This document shows positions 20,174 to 29,897 of a stretch of DNA of 64,000 nucleotides, piece by piece (position 1 is the stretch's first letter; every line of letters begins with the position of its first letter). Below the pieces are notes generated by a model. The model made no database searches. It worked only from the letters and a program-made list of their open reading frames with translations, and was not told where the DNA came from. This stretch comes from Cytophagales bacterium (GTDB lineage: Bacteria; Bacteroidota; Bacteroidia; Cytophagales; Cyclobacteriaceae), in assembly GCA_022360015.1 (NCBI GenBank), contig JAKSDQ010000052.1, positions 62,001 to 126,000 on the forward strand, in the 5' to 3' direction. The position numbers were made by a program, and so were the translations under genes.

Positions 20174-21103
20174 ATGTCCGCTAAAAAGACTTTATTGGTG
20201 ATTACCGGCCCCACAGCCGCGGGCAAAACAGCGCTAAGTATTTCACTGGCCAAAAGGTTTGAAACCGAGGTGATTTCTGCTGATTCCAGGCAGTTTTTCA
20301 GGGAAATGAACATAGGCACTGCCAAACCCACTATCAACGAACTAAAGCAGGTAAAGCACCATTTTATTAATCACCTGTCGATTCATGATGCGTACAATAT
20401 CGCTGTTTACGAAAAGGAAGCATTAGCGTTGATCGATGCCCTTTTTTTAAAGAAAAGTCTTCTTATTTTAACAGGAGGGTCAGGTTTATATATCAAGGCG
20501 GTTTGCGAAGGCATTGACGATATTCCCCCGGTTGACCTGCGGGTAAGGCAGGACCTGAACAAACTGTTAAAGGAAAAAGGAATTGGTCATCTTTCTGCAA
20601 ACCTGAAAAAATATGACCCCGATTATTATCGCAAAGTGGATTTGAACAATCCTCAAAGGGTAATACGAGCATTGGAAGTATGTTTGGCAACGGGTGAAGC
20701 TTATTCCACTTTTTTGCAAGGGAAGAGGCAGAAAAGACCCTTTGAAATCATAAAAATCGGACTGAACTTGAACAGGGAGTTGCTCTATGAGAGAATCAAT
20801 TTAAGAATGGATCAGATGCTATCAGCCGGTTTATTCGATGAAGCCAGGGAATTATATCCTTTCAGAGCATTGAATGCCCTCCAAACGGTTGGTTATAAGG
20901 AAATTTTTGATTACCTGGATGGCCTGTACGATAGGGAGGAGGCCATTCGCCTGCTCAAGAGAAACTCACGGAGGTATGCAAAAAGGCAATTGACATGGTT
21001 TAACCGCGATCCTTCCATCACCTGGTTTTCACCTTTCGAGGAGGATAAAATTTTGGCATATGTTGAAAAAATTGTTGAGTCCGGGCCTGTGACCGGTGGT
21101 TAG
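20174..21103 (+). CDS. miaA: tRNA dimethylallyltransferase
   Basis: LLVITGPTAAGKTALSISLAKRF; VISADSRQFFREMNIGTAKPT; NPQRVIRALEV; QTVGYKEIFDYL. Start placed at the internal ATG (MSAKKTLL) rather than the ORF start at 20099. Confidence 0.95.
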   Translation: MSAKKTLLVITGPTAAGKTALSISLAKRFETEVISADSRQFFREMNIGTAKPTINELKQVKHHFINHLSIHDAYNIAVYEKEALALIDALFLKKSLLILTGGSGLYIKAVCEGIDDIPPVDLRVRQDLNKLLKEKGIGHLSANLKKYDPDYYRKVDLNNPQRVIRALEVCLATGEAYSTFLQGKRQKRPFEIIKIGLNLNRELLYERINLRMDQMLSAGLFDEARELYPFRALNALQTVGYKEIFDYLDGLYDREEAIRLLKRNSRRYAKRQLTWFNRDPSITWFSPFEEDKILAYVEKIVESGPVTGG

Positions 21104-21159
21104 CGGGTAAAAGACCATCAGCTCACCATGTGAGTAGAACCGCTAAATGTGGTTATGAG

Positions 21160-21648
21160 CTAAGATTTAAAACCGAACAACCTCGCTATAAACCGCGATG
21201 GAGGCTTATCGGTCATTTCATGATAATTGTGGTAAAGATCTGTGATTCCGGGGTGAATTTCATTTAACTCATTGGTAAGTCGGATAAGGGAGTCTACTAA
21301 TTCCTGAGGATGCCGGTTGGTTTTGCTAAGCTGCAATAAGGCATTTAACTCAGTAATAAGCTGGGTGCGACTGACTTCATTGCGTAGTGTCTGGCCAATG
21401 TTTTTCTTGTCAATCGATGGAATTTCTGCAATTTTCATGATGATGGCAAGATTATCCTTATCGGCTTCATCGATGCTTGTTCCGGACAAAAGCCTGGTGC
21501 ACAGATCTTTTCTTTTCAGGGAGATAGTGATGATCCGCTCCTGTAGCTGAGTGATTTCATTCCTGGTTTTACGCAGACTATTGTAATTCACTATTCCCCA
21601 GAGAAAAATAAACGCTAGTGTGAACAATATGATAGGTATAAAACCCAT
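21160..21648 (-). CDS. LemA-like membrane protein (divergent)
   Basis: N-terminal TM followed by NYNSLRKTRNEITQLQERIITISLKRKDLCTRLL, LemA-like order; weak match. Confidence 0.45.
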   Translation of the reverse strand: MGFIPIILFTLAFIFLWGIVNYNSLRKTRNEITQLQERIITISLKRKDLCTRLLSGTSIDEADKDNLAIIMKIAEIPSIDKKNIGQTLRNEVSRTQLITELNALLQLSKTNRHPQELVDSLIRLTNELNEIHPGITDLYHNYHEMTDKPPSRFIARLFGFKS

Positions 21649-21657
21649 TGATTGTGA

Positions 21658-22641
21658 TTATTTTTTATACCGGTTATTGAAAATGTCTACCATCCTCAAT
21701 AAGTCACGGCTTAATGATTTTTTGATTGTAATAGCATGTTCGATGGGTGTAAACACCAATTCATCTTTCATAACACCTGCCATAACATTTTTGCGGCCAT
21801 TTAGCAAGCCTTCTATAGCACTAAGTCCCATCCTGCTGGCTAAAATTCTATCTTTGGCCGACGGGGCTCCCCCTCTTTGCACATGCCCAAGGGTGGTTAC
21901 CCTGATGTCGGCTTCTTTCAGTTTTGTTTTGACCTTAGCGGCCACTTCCACAGCGCTTCCGGCTTCACCCCCTTCGGCCACAATGATGATCGAAGAAGTT
22001 TTGGATCTTCTCTTTTCCCTTTTCAGGGCGTCGATCACGTCTTCGACAGAGGTCGACATCTCCGGAACCATTACCAATTCCGCGCCGCCACAAATGCCTG
22101 ACCTGATGGCGATGTAACCGGAGTCGCGACCCATAACTTCTACAAAAAAAATGCGGTCGTGAGAATCGGCTGTATCCCTGATTTTATCGATGGCTTCAAT
22201 GGCTGTATTTACTGCAGTATCGAATCCTATGGTGAAGTCAGTGCCATAAATATCGTTATCAATGGTTCCGGGCGCACCGACTATAGGCATGCTGTGTTCT
22301 TCATAAAAAACTTTGGCACCTCTGAACGAACCATCACCACCAATGCACACCAGCCCTTCGATACCGTAAGCCTGTAACTGGTCAAAAGCCTTTTTTCTGC
22401 CCTCACTCGTCATAAATTCAGTGCTTCGGGCAGATTTCAAAATGGTACCTCCCTTTTGAATGATATTACTGACCGAATGGGAATTCATTTCAACTATATC
22501 CCCCTTAATCATGCCGTTGTAACCATACCTAATTCCATAAACCTCGGCACCATGATAAATCGCTCCCCTAACCACAGCACGAATACATGCGTTCATACCC
22601 GGGGCATCCCCTCCTGATGTAAATACTCCTACTCTTTTCAT
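21658..22641 (-). CDS. pfkA: 6-phosphofructokinase
   Basis: GVFTSGGDAPGMNACIRAVVR; GGDGSFRGA; PGTIDNDIYGTDFTIGFDTAVNTAIEAIDKIRDTA; EVMGRDSGYIA; LGHVQRGGAPSAKDR. Confidence 0.97.
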   Translation of the reverse strand: MKRVGVFTSGGDAPGMNACIRAVVRGAIYHGAEVYGIRYGYNGMIKGDIVEMNSHSVSNIIQKGGTILKSARSTEFMTSEGRKKAFDQLQAYGIEGLVCIGGDGSFRGAKVFYEEHSMPIVGAPGTIDNDIYGTDFTIGFDTAVNTAIEAIDKIRDTADSHDRIFFVEVMGRDSGYIAIRSGICGGAELVMVPEMSTSVEDVIDALKREKRRSKTSSIIIVAEGGEAGSAVEVAAKVKTKLKEADIRVTTLGHVQRGGAPSAKDRILASRMGLSAIEGLLNGRKNVMAGVMKDELVFTPIEHAITIKKSLSRDLLRMVDIFNNRYKK

Positions 22642-22842
22642 TCTAAATTAACCTTTTAAGTGTTTAAGTGGAATTTACGATGTTTATTTGGTCTTTTTAA
22701 CGTTTTAGCCCCAAAATCAAAGCCTCGGCAATTAATCATACCGGCTTTGAATTTTGACCGCCCAATAATAAATAAAATTTACTTATCATAAAATTTTTTA
22801 GGTAGATTGCATCGCTATAATTTGTAATTATTAGCGCAAGAA

Positions 22843-24147
22843 ATGAATAAAGTACTGGTTATAACCTATTACTGGCCACCGCATGCCGGGGTAGGGGTCC
22901 AAAGATGGTTGAAGTTCTCAAAGTACTTGCCCCTTTACAATTGGGAACCGGTGATTTTTACCCCGGAAAATGCCGCTTTCGACATGAAGGATCAAAGCCT
23001 GGGAGGAGAAGTCCCCGAAACGATAGAAGTGATCAGGTTTCCGATTTGGGAGCCATTTTCAATATTTAATAAAATCACACGTGGCAAAGACAAAAAAAAC
23101 CTGCAACAAGGATTGGTATTGGAAAAAAAGAAACCTTCTTGGAAAGACCAGTTGTTCATCTGGCTCAGAGGAAATCTTTTTATTCCTGATCCCAGGGTGT
23201 TTTGGGTAAAACCTTCGGTGAAGTTTCTCGAAGACATTGTCAAAAAACAAGGTTATCAAAACATCATTACGACCGGCCCCCCTCACAGCATGCATTTGAT
23301 AGGCCTGGGACTGAAAAAGAAATGCAATGTGCAATGGATAGCGGATTTCAGGGATCCATGGTCCCATTGGGATTTACTCGGTAAACTGAAAGTCAGTAAA
23401 TTTTCCAGGTTTTTGCACCGGAGGCTTGAAAAGAAAGTGCTTGGCCGGGCAGATGTGGTGGTCACAGTCAGTAATAAGCTGGCAGCGGACCTGATATCCC
23501 TGGGGGCAGAAAGGGTAGAGGTGGTAACCAATGGGGTAGATGTGGATCAGATTAACCTGGATTTTTCGAAAACCGGTATGGTCGACAAATTCCGGATCAG
23601 TTACCTGGGACTATTGAATGAATTGAGAGATCCGGGGTTTTTGTGGGAAGCATTGACAGAGTTAGTCGCTGAAAACGAAGCATTAGCTGATGAAATTGAA
23701 TTTAATCTCGCGGGTATTGTGAGCGAAAATATTCTGGTAAAACTGAATAATAATCCCACACTAAAAAAGATAGTAAACTTTAAATCTTATATTCCTCACC
23801 ATCAGGTTTTTGATGAAATTCAAAGATCGGCGGTGCTGCTGGTTATTTTGAACAAGTCGGACAACGCTAAATGGATAGTGCCGGGAAAGTTGTACGAATA
23901 TCTTGTGGCCCGTAGAAAAATATTGCTTATTGGCCCGGAAAATGGGGATGCCGGTAGGATCTTGGCCCAAACAGAAACCGGTGAAACCGTGGAATTCGAC
24001 GATAAAGCGAAATTGAAAAAGGTGCTGTCGGACTGTTTTGAAAATTACAAATCGGGCCAGGTAGTACTCAAAAATGCTGACATAGAGAAATATTCAAGAA
24101 GAAAGCTTGCCGGTAAGGTAGCGGAAATTTTAAAAGGTGATGAATAA
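22843..24147 (+). CDS. Glycosyltransferase (GT4-like)
   Basis: ITYYWPPHAGVGVQRWLKFSKYLP; VVTVSNKLAADLI; VVTNGVD; PGKLYEYLVARRKILLIGPENGDAG. Confidence 0.87.
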   Translation: MNKVLVITYYWPPHAGVGVQRWLKFSKYLPLYNWEPVIFTPENAAFDMKDQSLGGEVPETIEVIRFPIWEPFSIFNKITRGKDKKNLQQGLVLEKKKPSWKDQLFIWLRGNLFIPDPRVFWVKPSVKFLEDIVKKQGYQNIITTGPPHSMHLIGLGLKKKCNVQWIADFRDPWSHWDLLGKLKVSKFSRFLHRRLEKKVLGRADVVVTVSNKLAADLISLGAERVEVVTNGVDVDQINLDFSKTGMVDKFRISYLGLLNELRDPGFLWEALTELVAENEALADEIEFNLAGIVSENILVKLNNNPTLKKIVNFKSYIPHHQVFDEIQRSAVLLVILNKSDNAKWIVPGKLYEYLVARRKILLIGPENGDAGRILAQTETGETVEFDDKAKLKKVLSDCFENYKSGQVVLKNADIEKYSRRKLAGKVAEILKGDE

Positions 24148-24245
24148 TTTGCTTCATAGATTGGTAAAGTCAGATTAAAAATATTTACTTTTGTTTAAAA
24201 GTATGATTATTGCTTTAAAAAATATAATTATTTCTATTAAAACTG

Positions 24246-24737
24246 GTGAAAGGTCAAAAAAACATTAAAAAATCACATCCGGATAAAATCCTGGAGGCAG
24301 GTATCCGGGAGGTGGCATTTGGAATGGGTGTGACGGTGGTACAGCCTGTGAATATGTATGGGTGTCAGATCGATGATCAGGCCTTCATCGGCCCTTTTGT
24401 GGAAATTCAAAAAAATGTAAGGATAGGTAAAAGGACCCGGGTGCAATCTCACGCTTTTATTTGTGAGTTGGTAACTATTGGGGATGACTGCTTTGTGGGG
24501 CATGGGGTGATGTTTATAAACGATACTTTTTCAGGGGGCGGCCCTGCTGGTGGGGATTCGTCTCTTTGGAAGAAAACCGATATTGGAAACAACGTATCCA
24601 TTGGATCGAATGCCACTATTCTGCCAGTTACCATTGCCGATAATGTAGTGATAGGTGCCGGTGCGGTAGTGACCAAAAACATAGAAGAAGCAGGCGTATA
24701 TGCTGGTAATCCGGCTCAAAAAATAAAAGACATATGA
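24246..24737 (+). CDS. Left-handed beta-helix acyltransferase (WbpD/FdtC-like), GTG start in the ORF call
   Basis: Hexapeptide repeats; MYGCQIDDQAFIGPFVEIQKNVRIGKRTRVQSHAFIC parallels the 1863-2333 protein. Confidence 0.85.
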   Translation: MKGQKNIKKSHPDKILEAGIREVAFGMGVTVVQPVNMYGCQIDDQAFIGPFVEIQKNVRIGKRTRVQSHAFICELVTIGDDCFVGHGVMFINDTFSGGGPAGGDSSLWKKTDIGNNVSIGSNATILPVTIADNVVIGAGAVVTKNIEEAGVYAGNPAQKIKDI

Positions 24738-25837
24738 AGATACCCTTTGTAGATTTGAAATCACAGTACCTGTCCATCAAAAACGAAATGGACAGCGCCA
24801 TTCAGGAAGTAATCAGCCATACCGCATTTGTCGGTGGCCAAACAGTAAAAAGCTTTGAAGATGCCTTTGCCGGATACAGCGGAGCTGCCTATGCTGTTGG
24901 CTGTGCCAATGGAACGGATGCTATTGAAATAGCCTTGAAAGCCATGGGGATCAAGCCTGGTGATGAGGTCATAGTACCTGCCTGCACCTGGATTTCCACA
25001 GCAGAGTCTGTCAGTGCTATCGGGGCCATACCGGTCTTTGCCGATGTGCTACCGGGGTTATACACCATCGACCCTGAAGATATCGGCAGAAAAGTAACCT
25101 CTGAGACCAGGGCCATTATTCCGGTACATTTATATGGCCTGCCTGCGGAAATGGATGAGATCATGGATGTGGCCGATAAACACGGTCTTATGGTTATGGA
25201 GGACTGCGCACAGGCACACGGTGCCACCTACAAAGGGAAAAAAGTAGGTACTTTCGGAAAAGCCGCTTCATTCAGCTTTTATCCGGGTAAAAACCTGGGA
25301 GCTTATGGGGATGGTGGGGCTATGATCACAGATGATGAACGGATAGCAGAAACCATGAGCATGATTTGTGACCATGGGCAAAAAGGAAAACATAACCACC
25401 TCATAGAGGGAAGAAACAGCAGATTGGACGGAATTCAGGCTGCGGTTTTGAAAGTCAAACTCAATCACATTGAAAAATGGACCGACGCCAGAAATGGTAA
25501 TGCAAGATACTACAATGAAAAGTTGGCAGACACCGGGCTGTTAATACCCGTCATTCCGGATTATTCCCGTCATGTATTTCATCTATACGTTGTCCAGGTA
25601 GAAAACCGGGAGCAAATCATGAAGCTTCTGGGTGAAAAGGGGATTGCCACTGGTATCCATTACCCAACGCCACTTCCTTATCTGAAAGCCTATGAAAAAC
25701 TGGGGCACCAACCCGGAGACTTCCCTGTTTCTTACAGGCAAAAAGACAAAATTCTGTCCTTGCCCATGTTTCCTGAATTGACCAGGGAACAAATAGATTA
25801 TGTTTGTGAATCTTTAATGGGGGTGGCGGTTTCTTAG
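24734..25837 (+). CDS. DegT/DnrJ/EryC1/StrS-family PLP sugar aminotransferase (WbpE/FdtB-like)
   Basis: PFVDLKSQYLSIK; VGCANGTDAIEIALKA; MEDCAQAHGA; FSFYPGKNLGAYGDGGA; NSRLDGIQAAVL; overlaps the previous gene by 4 nt. Confidence 0.94.
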   Translation: MKIPFVDLKSQYLSIKNEMDSAIQEVISHTAFVGGQTVKSFEDAFAGYSGAAYAVGCANGTDAIEIALKAMGIKPGDEVIVPACTWISTAESVSAIGAIPVFADVLPGLYTIDPEDIGRKVTSETRAIIPVHLYGLPAEMDEIMDVADKHGLMVMEDCAQAHGATYKGKKVGTFGKAASFSFYPGKNLGAYGDGGAMITDDERIAETMSMICDHGQKGKHNHLIEGRNSRLDGIQAAVLKVKLNHIEKWTDARNGNARYYNEKLADTGLLIPVIPDYSRHVFHLYVVQVENREQIMKLLGEKGIATGIHYPTPLPYLKAYEKLGHQPGDFPVSYRQKDKILSLPMFPELTREQIDYVCESLMGVAVS

Positions 25838-25860
25838 TTTTTAGTGATCCCAACCAGGTC

Positions 25861-27354
25861 TTAATTCCTGATTTTAACCCTGACCAGAATTTGATCATAA
25901 AGTCTGTTGACTTCTTCAGAGATTTTCAGCCTGATGACTGCCAGGCTGTAGATCAAGGTGATTACTGAAGATCTGACAAGAATGTCTACAATCGGGTTGG
26001 CGTTTCTGGGAATGGCATAAACCACCAAAAAAACGACTGCCCCTAAAAAAAACACTTTCAAAGTATTGATTGAAAACGGCTGCATATCAAATTTAACTTT
26101 GATGAAGATCAATTTGCTAAGGTTGAAGATGAAAACGGACAGAAGGGAAGCCATAGCCGCCCCAGCCAATCCATAAGCAGGTATCAGATAATAGTTACCG
26201 GTGATAATAAAAACGGCTAACAAAGAAATGGCCAGTATATTAAATTTATAATATTTTGACATGACAATAATTTCACTATTGATGCCAGTAACCATATCGA
26301 TTATTTTAGCTGCTCCTATCAGGATTACCACTACCTTGCCCGGCGCAAATTCCTGCCATTTGGGGATCAGGAAGTAAAGACTGTCCAGGTTTGAGACAAT
26401 TCCCAGGAACAATAAAACCCCGATAATCAGCAAATTGATAGAAGATTTTCGGTACAGGCTTTTAACTTCGGGATTTTTACCTTGCTTGAAATTGGAAGAA
26501 ACCAGCGGGGACATAATCTGGCTTATGGAGCGTCTGGGCATTTCAATGACTGTGGCTATATAAAAAGCCGTCGTATAAATAGCATTTTCGTTGAGCCCCA
26601 GCATGGCTGCTACCATAATGCTGTCGATCTTCATTACAATAAGCCCACTACCGCTGCTGAGGATTGCAAATAAAGAGAATTGCAAAATACTTTTGACCAA
26701 GGCTTTGTCAAAAATGCTGAAGTCGAGCTTTAATGACAACTGTCTTAAATATCCCAGATAAACAATCAGGATCACCATAGCTGTAGCATACACCAGTACA
26801 AGGCTGACCAATAATTCGTGCAGATCCAGGATTTTCAGAAAGTACAAGCTAACAATAACCCCTGACAACACCCGGATCAGGACCTCCTTAATAAAATTGG
26901 GGACGATAATTTTTAGCAGTGAACGGGAATACGCTTCAAGTATTCCGGTGATTACCAAAATAAAGATCAGGGCTAATACTATCCTCAAATACGGGACCAC
27001 TTCAGGAGAATTATGACCGATATACTCTTGAAAGGGTTTTTCAAACCAATGAAAAATCACATAAAAAAGCAGGAAGCTTACCACACCACAAATCAGGAAA
27101 GTATTTAAAAGCACTTTGGTGTGCTCAGGTTTGTTTTTGAAATAGGGAAAAAATCTGACCAGTGTGGTGGACAAACCCATTTGTGCAAAAGGCACCAATA
27201 AGATGGCAGTATCGGTGATGACCCTGAAAAGGCCAATTTCGTCAAGCCCACCAAAGAATTTGGGATATAGCCAAAGAACATTAAAAAAACCCACCACAGC
27301 ACCAACATAGGTAAGGGCTGAGGAGATAAAGCTTTGTCTGATTACTACTCCCAT
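25861..27354 (-). CDS. Oligosaccharide flippase (polysaccharide biosynthesis / MurJ-MATE-like)
   Basis: 12-14 predicted TM helices; RQSFISSALTYVGAVVGFFNVLWLYPKFFG. Confidence 0.85.
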   Translation of the reverse strand: MGVVIRQSFISSALTYVGAVVGFFNVLWLYPKFFGGLDEIGLFRVITDTAILLVPFAQMGLSTTLVRFFPYFKNKPEHTKVLLNTFLICGVVSFLLFYVIFHWFEKPFQEYIGHNSPEVVPYLRIVLALIFILVITGILEAYSRSLLKIIVPNFIKEVLIRVLSGVIVSLYFLKILDLHELLVSLVLVYATAMVILIVYLGYLRQLSLKLDFSIFDKALVKSILQFSLFAILSSGSGLIVMKIDSIMVAAMLGLNENAIYTTAFYIATVIEMPRRSISQIMSPLVSSNFKQGKNPEVKSLYRKSSINLLIIGVLLFLGIVSNLDSLYFLIPKWQEFAPGKVVVILIGAAKIIDMVTGINSEIIVMSKYYKFNILAISLLAVFIITGNYYLIPAYGLAGAAMASLLSVFIFNLSKLIFIKVKFDMQPFSINTLKVFFLGAVVFLVVYAIPRNANPIVDILVRSSVITLIYSLAVIRLKISEEVNRLYDQILVRVKIRN

Positions 27355-27481
27355 TAAGATTCTATTGTTCCATCCGGTTCGGAAAAATGAAGACAGAAAA
27401 TTTCATTTTGGCCAATCAAATATAGCTGATTAATATCAAATTCTTAGAGGCAACAACCTGATTTCGGGCCTTGACCAACTT

Positions 27482-28708
27482 TTATCCCGGACAGGATTGA
27501 ATATCATGATAAAGTGCCTGCAATTTTTTGGCAGTGTTTTCCCAGTGGCAGGAACCTTTCAAGGTGGCCTGCAGACCATTGGATCCGAGTTGTCCGGAAA
27601 GTTGCTGATTGGTGTACAGCATGGTGACTTTACTCGCGAAGTCCCGGGCATTTCCGGCCTCAAAAACAAGCCCTGAACCGGTTGCCTCAACTATCCGTTT
27701 CAGGCTGCGGCTCGAACTTACTAACAGCGGTTTTCCGGTCATCATAGCCTGAAACAATTTGTGTGGCACCGTATTGTCGGTGTGGTCATTGCTGTGATGA
27801 GGTATCGTATTGACGTTTGCCATTTTCATGAAAGAAAAAAATCTGGAGAAAGGTTGATACCCCATCATTTTCACCTGATCACTGACGGCATTTTCTTTAA
27901 TTAAAGTATGTAGCTTTTCCATCACACTTTTACTGCCGCTACCTACTATGTACAGTTTGATTTCCGGTTTGTCTTTAAGATAAGTCATGGCCTTTATGGC
28001 CGTATCTATGCCCCGGTGAGGTCCAATGTTGCCTGTGTAGGTAATAATGTATTCATCCTTAAGACCATAGATATTCGTATCTATCGGGCTGTTGGCAAAT
28101 GATTTTTCCTCTGTATTGGTCACCACAAAAATTTTTGTCTCATCGCATATATTCTGGTCTACGATCCTGTTTTTCATTTCTTCAACCACTGCGATCAGGT
28201 AATCCGCTTTTTTAATAGCAAAAGTCTCATAAGACTTCCATCGGTTGTAACTAAAAAACAGGCTGTTTTTCAATCGTAATAGCTTATTTTTTTTCCAGGT
28301 AAACCAGACCTTCAGCGCCTCCGGGTAGTTTTCATGAAAATCGGCCACCAACTTAAGGTTATATTTGTGCTTCATTTCAAAGCCGGTCTTAAAAAGAGGC
28401 AAATCATGAATATGCAAAACATTGATTTCATTGGAGGTAATAAAATCTGGCAGGGCCTTGCGGAAAAATGGGTTGACAAAATTTATGGCAGTAATAACAT
28501 CCACTATTCCTTTGGCCATGTTTGATTTTCCGGCATTTATCCGGTGTACTTTGAGCCTGTCCACCTCCTCATAGGTTTGTTCACCTTTCCTCCTTTTACA
28601 CAAAAGGTGGACCTCATAACCTGCCTGAATCAACGCTGTTGCCTCTTTATATACCCTGATATCGGTGGGATAAAACGCATCCAACAACATGCCTATTTTT
28701 AATTCCAT
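27482..28708 (-). CDS. Glycosyltransferase (GT4-like)
   Basis: Start placed at MELKIGMLLDAFYPTDIRVYKEATALIQAGYEVHLLCKR (42 codons into the ORF); ITYTGNIGPHRGIDTAIKAM; PHKLFQAMMTGKPLLVSS. Confidence 0.88.
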   Translation of the reverse strand: MELKIGMLLDAFYPTDIRVYKEATALIQAGYEVHLLCKRRKGEQTYEEVDRLKVHRINAGKSNMAKGIVDVITAINFVNPFFRKALPDFITSNEINVLHIHDLPLFKTGFEMKHKYNLKLVADFHENYPEALKVWFTWKKNKLLRLKNSLFFSYNRWKSYETFAIKKADYLIAVVEEMKNRIVDQNICDETKIFVVTNTEEKSFANSPIDTNIYGLKDEYIITYTGNIGPHRGIDTAIKAMTYLKDKPEIKLYIVGSGSKSVMEKLHTLIKENAVSDQVKMMGYQPFSRFFSFMKMANVNTIPHHSNDHTDNTVPHKLFQAMMTGKPLLVSSSRSLKRIVEATGSGLVFEAGNARDFASKVTMLYTNQQLSGQLGSNGLQATLKGSCHWENTAKKLQALYHDIQSCPG

Positions 28709-28716
28709 GTACCTGT

Positions 28717-29241
28717 TTAATTGTCTTTTGTAGCATAAATAGCGTAATAGCGAGGCGTAAAAAGCCTCAAAATTGGCCTGAAACCGATTTTTTTTACCAG
28801 GGCAGTCCATTTTTCGGTTTTCCGTATTTTCCACCCCGATTTTTCCAATAACCAGTCAAATTGCCAGTCTTCAAATTCATGAAAGTGCCGGTCCCATGGG
28901 TCGTTTTTGTTACGATAGGCCCTGGCAAACCAAAGACTCGAAGGAACGGTGATCACCAGTTGTTTGGCACGGATTTCCCTCAACACATTAGAAGGTGATA
29001 CCAGGTGTTCCAATATTTCAAACCCTGTAATTACATCATAGGCTTCCGAGGCCACTGCTTCCGGCTGGATGTCGAGGTCTTCCCCTTTGGTGTTATCCAC
29101 TTTGTATCCCTGGTTTTTCATGATTTCGGAAAGCGGGTTTTCTACGTCCAGATCGAGAATATACGCAGGGGGGCTGACTACTGATTTTAAAAATTTAATG
29201 GTTTGGTTGTATCTCTTTTGAAGAAAATTGTGCTCGTACAT
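28717..29241 (-). CDS. Class I SAM-dependent methyltransferase
   Basis: ILDLDVENPLSEIMKNQGY; YDVITGFEILEHLVSPSNVLREIR; LVITVPSS. Confidence 0.8.
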   Translation of the reverse strand: MYEHNFLQKRYNQTIKFLKSVVSPPAYILDLDVENPLSEIMKNQGYKVDNTKGEDLDIQPEAVASEAYDVITGFEILEHLVSPSNVLREIRAKQLVITVPSSLWFARAYRNKNDPWDRHFHEFEDWQFDWLLEKSGWKIRKTEKWTALVKKIGFRPILRLFTPRYYAIYATKDN

Positions 29242-29369
29242 GGTGAAAAATTGCTATTATTGATCAAAAAAGTCCGGTATCCGGAATTATTTGAAACCGC
29301 TAAATTAATAATTATGAGTTGGATAGCCAGGGCTAAATATGAGATTATCCAAATCTTGAGGTGGGGCTG

Positions 29370-29885
29370 TCAATTTTCATCATGGCATTTAATCATCTCT
29401 TCATAAACGGTATTATAGACCCCCATTTCAATCAATAATTTTTCAACAAACTCCCTGAACACACCCTCTCCGCCTTTTTTTGTTAAAACCCAATCAGCCT
29501 CCTGTTGAATAATCTGGCTGGCGTCAGCGGGTGTGGCGCTACATCCCGCTTTTCTGAGTAAAGGTACATCATTAAAATCATCACCGATATAGGCAATTTC
29601 TTCAAAAGACAGATTCAACATTTTTACAAGCGCTGAAATGGCCCTGATTTTATCCTCGACACCTTGATAAAGGTAATCGACCCGCAATTCCTTCGCCCGT
29701 TTTTCTACCATGGGAGAGTTTTTAGCGGTGATCACACAAACAGGAATTCCCGCTGTTTTCAGTAGTTTTACCCCTGCCCCGTCTTTTACATTAAATTTTT
29801 TTAGTTCATTGCCATCTTTATCATAATACAATCCACCATCGGTCCATACGCCGTCAACATCCGTTGCTACTAATTTAATTTGCAT
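29370..29885 (-). CDS. KdsC-like HAD phosphatase (HAD-IIIC, KDO8P/acylneuraminate-9-P phosphatase-like)
   Basis: LVATDVDGVWTDGGLYYDKDGNELKKFNVKDGAGVKLLKTAGI; ITAKNSPMVEKRAKEL; AYIGDDFNDVPLL. Confidence 0.87.
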   Translation of the reverse strand: MQIKLVATDVDGVWTDGGLYYDKDGNELKKFNVKDGAGVKLLKTAGIPVCVITAKNSPMVEKRAKELRVDYLYQGVEDKIRAISALVKMLNLSFEEIAYIGDDFNDVPLLRKAGCSATPADASQIIQQEADWVLTKKGGEGVFREFVEKLLIEMGVYNTVYEEMIKCHDEN

Positions 29886-29897
29886 AGTGTCTGGTAA

